This document shows, piece by piece, positions 37,690 to 52,400 of a DNA stretch of 64,000 bases. The notes under the pieces are model-generated. The model worked only from the letters and a program-made list of their open reading frames with translations. It searched no databases and was not told the origin of the DNA. Position numbers and translations under genes: made by a program. Within the stretch, counting starts at the first letter, position 1. Every line of letters starts with the position of its first letter. This stretch comes from Antennarius striatus (Eukaryota; Chordata; Actinopteri; Lophiiformes; Antennariidae): positions 747,001 through 811,000 of the forward strand of contig NC_090783.1 in assembly GCF_040054535.1 (NCBI RefSeq). Reading direction: 5' to 3'.

Positions 37690-38035
37690 TCAATTAAATT
37701 TGTCACGAGAGGCCACAACTCAGTCACGGCTGGATCACAAATCCCAATTTTTGAGTTATTTGCTGTAGACTGATTGATGTTGTGTCCCATATGGGAATTT
37801 AAACCCAACATGGTTCTTTTGTACCGATGGTGGGGTCACACTATTATTTCTCTTTTACACTATTTCTATAGTGCTTGTTTCTCACGTCTCTTAGTTTATT
37901 GTCCCCCTCTTTGTTTATATTCCCCATCCTTTGGGAATATTATTTCCTCCTGATATGTTTGAGCCTCCAACGCCGCGTGGTCACTGGATTTTCAGCATTT
38001 TAGGTTCAGTACGCCAACGTGGCCCAGGGCGAAGT
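37690..38035 (+). repeat. Dispersed repeat shared with 19.1-20.1 kb
   Basis: Contains 'cggctggatcacaaatccc', then 'gatggtggggtcacac', then 'gtcactggattttcagcatt' in the same order as the longer copy. Non-coding. Confidence 0.6.
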
Positions 38036-38324
38036 GGGACAGGGGTCAGTTGGGTATGGGTAAGGGACGGAGCAGACCGGCTGTTGGCGGATGGGATTCC
38101 TTACTTCAGGCACAGACAGGCAGGAGAGTCCTGTGGATCTGGAGAGTCCTTCTGTGCCTCTCTGACCACCAACTCAATTGCCCAGGTGGCCGTGCTGATC
38201 ACATAGGAAGGGGGCAGAAACGTCTTGGGATCCTATAGTGGAGAAAGATCCTGGATAGAGAATCTGGCTTGACGATCCGGGTCCACGGTGGTAAGACAGT
38301 GTAAAACTAAACCTGATGAGGCAT

Positions 38325-39200
38325 ACGGAACCGGTTCATGGAACGAAAACGAAAACCAGAAACTTTTGGTATTTTGGCAGGAACGAAAACAAAAACAAAT
38401 GTGTAGTAAATCCCTGAAGTCTCGTCTCCGGTCTGCATTGAATCTGTCGGTAGTTTCTCCACCGCTGACCGGCTGGTTTCCGGGGGTCTGTCCGGTAATG
38501 ATGCGGCTTTAGAGAAACATCGGACAGAAGTCTGAGCAGACACGTTAGTCCAGGACCCACAATCCACCACCTGTTGGGGGGTGTAACTCCTCTGCACTGC
38601 CCCCAGTCCTGGTAAACCTGTGTTCACGTCTCTCATCCATCGCTGACGTCATCGTCGGGGGTCTTCAGCCAATCAGATGTGGTTACCAGCACACCTGCGG
38701 TCCAGTCCCGGTATCCCCCCCATACCGGTACCTACCGGAGGTGTGCCGGACGGAGCCTCGCGTCACGTCCTCTGATTGGTCCATCGCTGCCGGCGTACGT
38801 AGTGACGTAATACGTCCTCTGATTGGTCCATCGCTGCCGGCGTACGTAGTGACGTAATACGTCCTCTCGGTGGACAGTGGTCGGTCTGGAGGATCTCTGA
38901 CTGACGTCACAGAAACATTTCTACAGATTGGTGAACTCAGTGAACACAGAAGACGCTTCATGTCAGAAGGAGCAGCGTTGGTTTTTGAGACATTTTAAGG
39001 CTTTTAAGCGTAAAATACGGCACCGACATATTTATGTTTACAAGGAACGTTATTAACTAGTTCAGGAACTTTATTTTTTTGTTCTAACCGGTTCAGGACC
39101 ATCAGTTTATGGGTGGAACACAAAACCGGAAAAGTTATAATTCCGTTTCTGTTCGGAACGAAACGATTGGCAAAAAGTTCTGGTTCAAAGCCCTGAGAAG
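38325..39200. other. Possible hAT-like DNA element remnant
   Basis: Both ends carry related but inverted text rich in 'ggaacgaaa' and 'accggtt' (38328-38395 and 39080-39180). No transposase frame is visible and ends are not exact. It abuts the last exon of the lectin gene and may supply part of its 3' UTR. Confidence 0.3.
38765..38867. repeat. 47-bp tandem duplication with CCAAT and CRE-like boxes
   Basis: Two perfect 47-bp units plus 9 bases of a third. Each holds 'ctgattggtcc' (inverted CCAAT) and 'agtgacgtaata' (CRE/ATF-like). It lies about 370 bases 3' of the lectin gene's stop. Confidence 0.85.
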
Positions 39201-39231
39201 AAGAGAAGGTCGTTTCCATGAGCCGCTGCTG

Positions 39232-42197
<2,966 letters not shown>

Positions 42198-42402
42198 CCC
42201 TCTGGCTGCTGATCTGATCTGATCGCTGGACGCCGTCAGAAGTGAGCAGAGACGCTCTTCACCTCCTGGTTGATGGATTCAGAGGAGGAGGAGCCTGTGA
42301 GAGGAGGTTCTAACGTCTGTTCTTGATTCTAATCATGAGTTCCTGTAGATTAGATTCCAGGAACAAGACTATGTGACCCAAAATCCTGTTTAAAGTAAGT
42401 AC

Positions 42403-42460
42403 AATCAATCAAACTTTATTTCTACAACAATTTTCATCCAGAGGGACAGATGTGAGGAAA
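42403..42460. repeat. Short LINE/SINE tail fragment
   Basis: 'aatcaatcaaactttatttc' is the usual start of a widespread teleost repeat, also seen at 46945. The remainder of 42200-42985 shows no gene. Confidence 0.4.
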
Positions 42461-42990
42461 CAATCCCAGAACAATAAAAGAAATCCGACGGATGAAAGTG
42501 ATTCTTCTGTAAAGTCATTCACTGCTCTGAGCTTTGAAAAAAGACTTTCCACAACATTCAGCAGGGTTGATGGGAGATTTAGACTTACCAACATTCCAAC
42601 AACTGTATTGGAGTACTGTAGTTCCCCTTTCCTCCACCGAGCAGCGTAACATGAACACCCCATAGATTCAGATTTCACGTGTCATGTTAACATGACTCTG
42701 CAGATCTCAGACTAAATGAGCAGTTTGCTCTGATGCCACTTCCTGTGGGCTTTTGGTCTTTTCTGTTGGCGTCATCTGCAGCGTTCCCTCCTTTTCTCCA
42801 CATCTCTGTTAACTTCCAAGCGGGAAACGAACCCACAATGCATTTCTGTTCATGGAGACGTTCACCAACATGGAGACTGAAGACAATTCAGGTCAGGTTG
42901 AAAGTTAGAGCAGCGATGTAGACGATAGACTACCTGTAGGAGACTCTGTCACCACCTGCTGTTAGTTCACGTTTATTCATACCTGACGGG

Positions 42991-45090
42991 GTCGTCCTCC
43001 AGTAGGAACTAAATGATGTAGGAACCAATGTTGTCCTCCTGTAGGAACTAAATGATGTAGGAACCAATGTTGTCCGCCTGTAGGAACTAAATGATGTAGG
43101 AACCAATGTTGTCCTCCAGTAGGAACTAAATGATGTAGGAACCAATGTTGTCCTCCTGTAGGAACTAAATGATGTAGGAACCAATGTTGTCCTCCAGTAG
43201 GAACTAAGTGATGTAGGAACCAATGTTGTCCTCCTGTAGGAACTAAATGATGTAGGAACCAATGTTGTCCTCCTGTAGGAACTAAATGATGGAGGAACCA
43301 ATGTTGTCCTCCTGTAGGAACTAAATGATGTAGGAACCAATGTTGTCCTCCTGTAGGAACTAAATGATGTAGGAACCAATGTTGTCCTCCAGTAGGAACT
43401 AAATGATGTAGGAACCAATGTTGTCCTCCTGTAGGAACTAAATGATGTAGGAACCAATGTTGTCCGCCTGTAGGAACTAAATGATGTAGGAACCAATGTT
43501 GTCCTCCTGTAGGAACTAAATGATGGAGGAACCAATGTTGTCCTCCTGTAGGAACTAAATGATGTAGGAACCAATGTTGTCCTCCAGTAGGAACTAAATG
43601 ATGTAGGAACCAATGTTGTCCGCCTGTAGGAACTAAATGATGTAGGAACCAATGTTGTCCTCCTGTAGGAACTAAATGATGTAGGAACCAATGTTGTCCT
43701 CCTGTAGGAACTAAATGATGTAGGAACCAATGTTGTCCTCCAGTAGGAACTAAATGATGTAGGAACCAATGTTGTCCTCCAGTAGGAACTAAGTGATGTA
43801 GGAACCAATGTTGTCCTCCAGTAGGAACTACATGATGTAGGAACCAATGTTGTCCTCCTGTAGGAACTAAATGATGTAGGAACCAATGTTGTCCTCCTGT
43901 AGGAACTAAATGATGTAGGAACCAATGTTGTCCTCCTGTAGGAACTAAATGATGTAGGAACCAATGTTGTCCTCCTGTAGGAACTAAATGATGTAGGAAC
44001 CAATGTTGTCCTCCTGTAGGAACTAAATGATGTAGGAACCAATGTTGTCCTCCTGTAGGAACTAAATGATGTAGGAACCAATGTTGTCCTCCTGTAGGAA
44101 CTAAATGATGTAGGAACCAATGTTGTCCTCCTGTAGGAACTAAATGATGTAGGAACCAATGTTGTCCTCCTGTAGGAACTAAATGATGTAGGAACCAATG
44201 TTGTCCTCCTGTAGGAACTAAATGATGTAGGAACCAATGTTGTCCTCCTGTAGGAACTAAATGATGTAGGAACCAATGTTGTCCTCCTGTAGGAACTAAA
44301 TGATGTAGGAACCAATGTTGTCCTCCTGTAGGTACTAAATGATGTAGGAACCAATGTTGTCCTCCTGTAGGAACTAAATGATGTAGGAACCAATGTTGTC
44401 CTCCAGTAGGAACTAAATGATGTAGGAACCAATGTTGTCCTGTAGGAACTAAATGATGTAGGAACCAATGTTGTCCTCCAGTAGGAACTAAATGATGTAG
44501 GAACCAATGTTGTCCTCCAGTAGGAACTACATGATGTAGGAACCAATGTTGTCCTCCTGTAGGAACTAAATGATGTAGGAACCAATGTTGTCCTCCTGTA
44601 GGAACTAAATGATGTAGGAACCAATGTTGTCCTCCTGTAGGAACTAAATGATGTAGGAACCAATGTTGTCCTCCTGTAGGAACTAAATGATGTAGGAACC
44701 AATGTTGTCCTCCTGTAGGAACTAAATGATGTAGGAACCAATGTTGTCCTCCTGTAGGAACTAAATGATGTAGGAACCAATGTTGTCCTCCTGTAGGAAC
44801 TAAATGATGTAGGAACCAATGTTGTCCTCCTGTAGGAACTAAATGATGTAGGAACCAATGTTGTCCTCCTGTAGGAACTAAATGATGTAGGAACCAATGT
44901 TGTCCTCCTGTAGGAACTAAATGATGTAGGAACCAATGTTGTCCTCCTGTAGGAACTAAATGATGTAGGAACCAATGTTGTCCTCCTGTAGGAACTAAAT
45001 GATGTAGGAACCAATGTTGTCCTCCTGTAGGAACTAAATGATGTAGGAACCAATGTTGTCCTCCAGTAGGAACTACATGATGTAGGAACA
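42991..45090. repeat. 39-bp minisatellite, about 54 units
   Basis: Unit of 39 bp containing 'gtaggaactaaatgatgtag' and 'gaaccaatgttgtcc'. Variants sit at fixed positions (cctcct/cctcca/cgcct, aaatga/aagtga/acatga, tgtagg/tggagg). One unit near 44440 lacks three bases. Since 39 is 13 codons, two minus frames stay open for the full length (13-residue repeat LVPTSFSSYRRTT). No promoter or splice context suggests translation. It lies between the lectin gene and the end of C3. Confidence 0.96.
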
Positions 45091-45094
45091 TAAA

Positions 45095-45996
45095 GGGGTG
45101 GATCCTTGTCTCCTCTGTCTCTTTAAATCCATTTGGACCAGTTCTGGAATTGATCAGCTGGACTCTCAACTGAATTGATAAAATCATCTCAACAAGGAAT
45201 GCTGGTCCGGGGGACCCTCTTACCTGACGGGACACTCATTTGAAGCTACTTGAGGGACTCTTGGCAGATGTAGAGAGTCGTGTGCTTGGCGGTTCTTTCT
45301 GTGGAGGATGTTGAAGATCTTTTATCTGTTTGGATTCATGATAGCAGGGCTTCTGCTTCTGGAAAGATGGCAGCAAATCAAGGAGTCCAGAGGCTCAACG
45401 CCAAGGTGGTCCCAGGTCAGCTGAGACGTCTTCTTATGGTTCTGTTTAGGGTGTTCTTGAATCCTGATCCTGTCTCTTCTCCTCTTCTTATCAGTAGGGG
45501 TAACGGGTCACACCCAGTGGTGATCAGGTGGGTATTGGAGCCAGCCTCACGCCGTTCCCGGTGCCAGAAGAACCTTTCACTTCCTGCAAGTTCATCTCCA
45601 GTTTCCAGGACTTCTAGTTCTTCCCTTCAAGGTTCTTTTTTTGTTTGTTACTTTGCTCCTTGCTGTGATTTTTAGTTAGTTTGTGTGCGAGAGAAAGATG
45701 CGCTGGTGATGTATCTGGGGTGTACCCCACCTCTCAACTGTAGCTAGCTTGGCTAGGCTCCACAAACACTCTAGACCCGCGAGCTAAAGAATCGGACAAG
45801 ACGATTATGGTGGTTGTGTTTTATATTTGAATTAGCGACAGCGGCTACGCTACAGTGAAAATACTAAACTGTAGTAAAGAATAAGGAGACAAGGAGATTA
45901 GGACACTTTAGTTTCCTCAGATCTTCCAGTTCTTTAATTTCATCCCAGTCCACATTTTACAACAGAGTAGAGCAAAGTGAGATCAGAAGATTTCCA
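45095..45996. other. C3 3' flank; no separate gene seen
   Basis: The part next to 45997 should hold the C3 3' UTR. I find no canonical AATAAA on the minus strand within it. A plus-strand frame at 45280-45675 has no recognised motif. Confidence 0.45.
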
Positions 45997-47473
45997 CTAA
46001 TTCGGACATCCAAGGAGTAAAAGATGCAGGACCAGTTCCTCCATTCCCAGACAAACGGATCTGTTCTCGTCTTTCTGACACTCGGCGCGGTTGGGCCAGT
46101 ACTCGATCCAGGTGGACTCACCAAGTATGTACTGATACCTGAGGAACAAGATTCATTAGTACAGGTGTGTGGAAAACAAGTTCCTCGAAGACGTGTTTAT
46201 CTAATTTAATCAATTGTTAGCAAAAGCTGCTAGTAAACCTGAGAACAAGACAGGTTAAATTAGTTATGGAACCAGTTAAAGTCAAGATGTGAACACACTT
46301 ACGTTTGCTGTTTGTCGTCTCTGTGAATATCTTTCGATGAGCCCATGATTAGGTAGGTTTTGCCCGTTTGCAAATCTAAAGACTCCCGGCAGTGTGGATA
46401 ACTGAGAAACACTCGTAGTTTTCCCCGGGGGTCCACATCGTAACTTCCTGTCATCAAAAGAACGGAAACAGGCCTGAACGATTATGCGGTTATCTCAGCA
46501 CGCATTGCAAATTTTGTGTATGTGTTAAATCATCATTACTGATGCTCAAGCTAAAGTCACCTGGAATTGTACGCAGTGCACAGAAATGTACCCACCTTCC
46601 TTGATGACCTCCTGTATTCGCATTGTGTAAAGGTCCGTTGATATCTTCTCTTCTGGGTATTCCAGCCTCACTTTGTAGACTGAGGACAGACAGACACAAA
46701 GGTGGTCGACGGTTACGTTTCCTGCTCTAGAACCAACACCCACATCAACACTTCCTCTTCTGGAGGACAGCAATGCATCGACCCACTGGGACTCTTACCA
46801 TAGTCTATTTTGTTGTTTGGAGTCTCCTCACACGCCTTCTCCATTCGGACATCATCGCTGACCTTTTCTTTCTTCTGCATACTGCAGTTCTCTGAAGGTG
46901 AACAATACAGCTGATGAACAGGTACTGTAGATCTTCATGACTACACTCAATCAATCAATCAATCAACCTTTCTTTATATGGCGTTTAATCACATCAGCAG
47001 ACATTTCAAATGCTTTAACAGGCAGAGAAACCCAACAGAACCCTCCAGAGCAAGCATAAGTGAGAGCGGTGGGGAAAAACTCCCTCATTGAGGAAGAAAC
47101 TCCGGGCAGGACCCAGACTCTGAAGGGCAGTCATCCACCTTGATCTAGTAGATATAGTCAGATATATTATAGTACATCTGACACAAAATGTGCTTAATGT
47201 AGTAGACTGCAACCTTGAACAGCAAATTTCAAAGGACTTTAAAATAATATATGTTCATAATAGATTTATTAGACAACATCTAGAGGCAGACGTTTACCTG
47301 TGGGGTTGTTCAGCCTTGCTGTTCAGGTTTGTCTACAGATCTACATTCACGACATTCAGTACATGCAGACGACGTGACTATACCTTCAGCACAGATGCAT
47401 TCATCGTTCATACAAAGCCTCATCAAATGTCCGGCTCTTCTCTGTGGATGGTAGAATTTCATGCAATGTGTTT
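45997..47473 (-). CDS. C3-like C-terminal (C345C/NTR) exons
   Basis: Five exons (47473-47384, 46891-46799, 46679-46596, 46447-46303, 46138-45997) encode [64 protein letters not shown] and end LGCPN-stop. The cysteine pattern and the final CPN match the netrin-like domain that ends C3. Human C3 uses more exons for the same end, to my memory. Confidence 0.9.
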
Positions 47474-47545
47474 CTGCAAGAACAAACAATGGTATACAGT
47501 ATAATATATACAACATATACAGTATACACACACACACACACACAC

Positions 47546-47585
<40 letters not shown>

Positions 47586-49374
47586 CTTTAAAGGTTCCAT
47601 ATTATGATTTCTTTAATTCATGTCATTCAGCTGCCAGATGTCCAACTACACTGTATTTGAAATGTCTTGCCTCAAAGTGATCCGTGGTCCTCAGTATCTT
47701 TCATTGAATATTGATAAATCCTCTCTGATGGACTGTGACTACAGTCCATCAGAGAACGTCCATGTGAAGAACATAGTGATGGAGACTCACGGTCGTAGTA
47801 TTCATAGACAGACACAGCCGCTGGTTGATAGACGCCCACTTTCAGCTGCTGATGGATCCTGAATGAGATTTCTTCCTTACGAGTGTGAGACACCTGTCAA
47901 GAGATGTAAAATATGTTGTAGGGTTGAGAACAGAACCGGTTTCTAATCAGAACCAGTCCCAAAACTGAGATTCCTAAGAATATTTTAAGAATGTTCTTTT
48001 GGTTGTGCTCATTGGATAGACTCTAGACCAGTGGTTCTTAACCCGGGTTCAATCGAACCCCAGGGGTTCGGTGAGTCGGTCTCAGGGGTTCAGCGGAGAC
48101 GGGGGTCAAGACAAAACACCCGACACGATGTGTCGGGTGTTTTTCCCGAACATACACGAATCACTGTGTACGTTTGACACATCGTGTCAATTGGTGATGA
48201 CACGCCCCCTTAATCATCACTGGCTGCAGGTGATCACGTGACGCTACATCATTAGCCTACCTGTGCTACATGGGATTTTTCACACTCAGTAGTCGATTTA
48301 TGCCTGTCATGATGGTACGTCATCTGATTGCTTTCTTAATATTTTAATTCATAGTAACTATGTTGAGCAAAAAAAGAAAGTGGTCAGACGAACATGTGTA
48401 ACCTGAATGTACCTGTACTGTATAACAGAACGTGATGGGAGTCAGGGTTCTGTAGGATCTGAATGTCAGGTTGAACAACTCTAGTCTGGTGCTGGTAAAA
48501 ATAAAGGAACACTTCCTGAAGCTGATGGAAAACAACAGAAACAGACTTTGGTGTAAAATGACATCAGAGTAACACCTGTCAAGGTGAAGCCACGCATATC
48601 TGAACTGGTCTCTATGACAACAGCAGAAGTCACACTGATTTACAGGTAGGTCATTTCATGTCAGTTCATGCACTGTCCTGGTTTAGTTCTTTGAAAAAGG
48701 TGACATTAATGCACAATTCATTAAATACACCAGTAAAACATATACGGTACTAATGTCTGAAATTTGAAAACATTTTTTAATTTTTTTTTACTAAAGAAGG
48801 GTTCGGTGAGTGAGCATATGAAACCGGCAGGGTTCAGTACCTCCAACAAGGTTAAGAACCACTGGTCTAGACACAGAATGGCTGACAGAGCCGTAGTAAA
48901 GAACGGTCCAGAATCAGAACCGACCCAAGAGAGTGAAAAGAGAGACGGTGGAGTCTCACCTTGTCCAGGTAGATGATGAGGGAACCCCTCTCTGACAGCG
49001 CCGTGTTCATCTCATACTTAGAAATGGTGCGGGCGTGGCCTTTGGAGAGCTACACACACAAGAATAAGACATGTTACCAGACGGTTAGGAACACGTGTTC
49101 ACCAGACGGTCAGGAACACGTGTTCACCAGACGGTCAGGAACACGTGTTCACCAGACGGTCAGGAACACGTGTTCACCAGATGAATCATACATGCTTTAT
49201 GTGTCAGTCTCTACACTGACTTACTGAGTCCAGGTCGTTTGTGTTCACACTGAAGCCAGTTAATAAACCGATATCCAACACGGACATGGTCGCGTCCCGC
49301 TCCTTGTCTTTATACCTGGATAGAGGGATGGAGGTCAATACAGACAGACAGACGGACGGACGGACGGACGGACG

Positions 49375-49469
<95 letters not shown>

Positions 49470-52400
49470 GCACTTACAAAATCTCTATTTTCAGCATGTA
49501 TGTTATCTCGTTTGTGTCAATTTTATCTGTAAGAGACATGTGATTGATTAGTGATCAGTCAATGTTATTCTGTGCGTTTGATAAATGTTGAACGATGAAC
49601 GGTAGACAAACAGGAAGTGGACGCCGACAGGAAGCAGGCCAGCCCCTGAACGTCCAGTGACGATGGCTCACCTGGGAGAAGCTCCACCGTCAGGTTGAAT
49701 TTATCACAGTCGCTCTGTTTCTCCTCGGGTATGGCGTAATACAGCGACACCATCTGTCACACGGAGAGAACACCTGAATGAGATGATCCAAGACAAGTCT
49801 TCACCGTGTTCTACACACAGAAGTTCTAAGGACCTCGTTTGGCATCGAAAACTTCAGCATGTCTTTACTTACGGTCAGGGTTGCTTCTCCTGTGCCTTTG
49901 GCAACGACTCTGACGTCCTGGTTGATTTCATTCATCTATCAGAGGTAAAATGCCCAAAGCTTAGCAGGAGACACACCGTCACTGGTGCCGGCACTGACCC
50001 TACTTGTGTTTCGTCAGATCGTGTTCTTACTTTAGACGTTCTGGTGGCGTAGTGGTTCTGTCTGTTGAAGTTGAACCTATCAGGTTTTGCCCTGCCCGGC
50101 ACCACGATGTCCACATCCAGATTATATTCTGGTTCTTTGGCACTAGCCCAGTATTCAGCTACAGCCTGATATACGATTATCGTTGCCTGCAGAGAACAAA
50201 ATGAGCACCATGAGAAAACAAGGGTTTGTTTTGGGTGTCATCAACCCAGATTAAAAATGGAGGTGTTTTAAAGAGGATTGATACCTGGGTTGATCCGTAC
50301 CCTCCGCCCACCTTCTGCTGCTGGTTGAACCATCGGACCACAGGTCTGGCATCTTCAAACATCTTCATCAGCAGATAACAACAGGTATTTAGACTTTATA
50401 TCACAACCCACAAGCTCCGCAAGCCTACCGAAGAGCTCCTACCGTAAATCACTTTGTGCTGAGAATTGAAACTTAACCATTATAAACATTTTCATGTCAT
50501 TGTGTCGTCGACATCAATGGGGTTTCAACCAATGACTGGCATTGACGTCAATGTGTTTCTTAGGTGGGGGGTCTGGCAGAGCTCCTACATCAATTCTATG
50601 TAAACACTTTGTAAACAATTAAAAGCGTTAACGATTGTATATACTTGTACTTAATTATTGCACTGCAAGGAGTTGCCCAAAATCTCATTGTACTATGTAT
50701 GGTGACAATAAAGGCTTTCTACTCTATTCTACGTCAGACTTCTACACTCGTGCAGTGACAACTGATCCCCTGTAGGTGGCAGTGGTGCAGAGAGAGGATA
50801 GCGATAGAAGACAAAGAACAGAAAATATATCACAGTTATTGAGGAACCCATGAGCCCTGATTTCTGCCCACTAGATTCATTATATCGGCTACCACAAAAA
50901 ATAAAAAATCTTTTATCAACACAAACTCTTTCTCAGATGTTTGAGGCGTCACTGACGCAAAAAAACATTAGCCTCAAAATCACCGTCCTGCTGGAATCAT
51001 CATTTCACAAAAATATTTTATTCTAAGTTTTGTGGTCTAAATCTGGTGTTTTTGAAAAAATAAACCACTTCTACTGCCGATTACTGAAGAACAGACAAAA
51101 ATAGATGCGACCTGACAGACGTGACGACTTTTGTCTCAAACCCCTTCAGGGAGCCAGCATGAACCATAACAACTGTTAGCACTGAATCCAGTAACATCCA
51201 GGTGGGTGATGCTCACCTCGGCCCTGACCAGAGCAAGAAGAGCATAAGCTGTGGCTTCCAGTGTGTAGACACGTCCCTTAGGTACTGGCCAGTGAGTCAA
51301 CTCTAGAAACAAACGTAAATGTCATTTCATGTCCCTAAAAAAAACCTTAGACTTTGTTGTTCTTAAATTGTTAAAGTAATCAGCAGAAATTGAAGGTTGA
51401 AATATAAGCTTAACAAGTCAGTTCTGATTACCAGACTATGTCAAAGAGACCGTTTTTACCTTAAGCATAAAGTATGTTACATGTCTGGTGTGTTTGGTCA
51501 CTAATGAGTAAAAATGATCAGATCATACTGAACATATCCAGCTCTCTAAAAATCATAATTAATCCACAATGTGTAATGTTATAAACTGAAAGGCGAAGAA
51601 AAACAAGAACAAGAACAGGTATACTTTAATGGTAATAAATGATTTTTCACCTGGGGAGGCAAACCTGTAGAGGATTTCACGATTCAGTTTGTTCTGATTG
51701 GCCAGGGCGTAAGACGTCAGGGCGACAGAGTACGGGTTGGTGAGGGTCGGCAAATTCCTCTTCAAAAATTTAACTGATTTGTCTATACTGCTGGGAAGAC
51801 TCTGTAAATATAAGAAGGTAGGACGAAGAACAAAGAACCAGAACTAGAATCAGAACCAGAACCAGAATCAGAACCAGAAAACAATAATAATGCCACCAAA
51901 ACTTTTGTTTATTTATGTACTTCAAATAATACACCTGCTTCATTTTGACTTTCCTGTTCCTTTAATACACTGAGGTGTGCTGCGTTCCATGAGTCTCAGA
52001 ACGCAGCACACTTCCGGATGCTGTCAGCCAATAGCATGCGTGTACAGTATCACATGACTACATAGTAAAAAATCTGCGATGTAGTGGAGCTGTGCTTCGT
52101 GAAGCACAAATTCACGAGAGATTACTGTATATGTAACGTATATATTAGAGTACTCTTCCCAATTTAATTTTTAACTTTACTCTCCTCCAAATTTTCTTCA
52201 TCTTAACTATCTATTCATCCATCCATCTATCCATCAATCGATCTGTTTATCTGCCTATCTATGTTTACATGTTGTTTAAATCATACATTTCATTTGTCTC
52301 TGGAAACAGTTTTCAGTAATCACAGGTTCATTTTTTGCTCAGGATCAAAACTGACCCAGATCTGAACCAGAACTGAACTGGACTGAGTGACCGGTACTCA

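Noticed and set aside
42930..45235. Two 700-codon open frames in the 39-bp repeat
   Set aside because: Both arise from the 13-codon period of the minisatellite; two different frames being open equally shows it is not coding selection.
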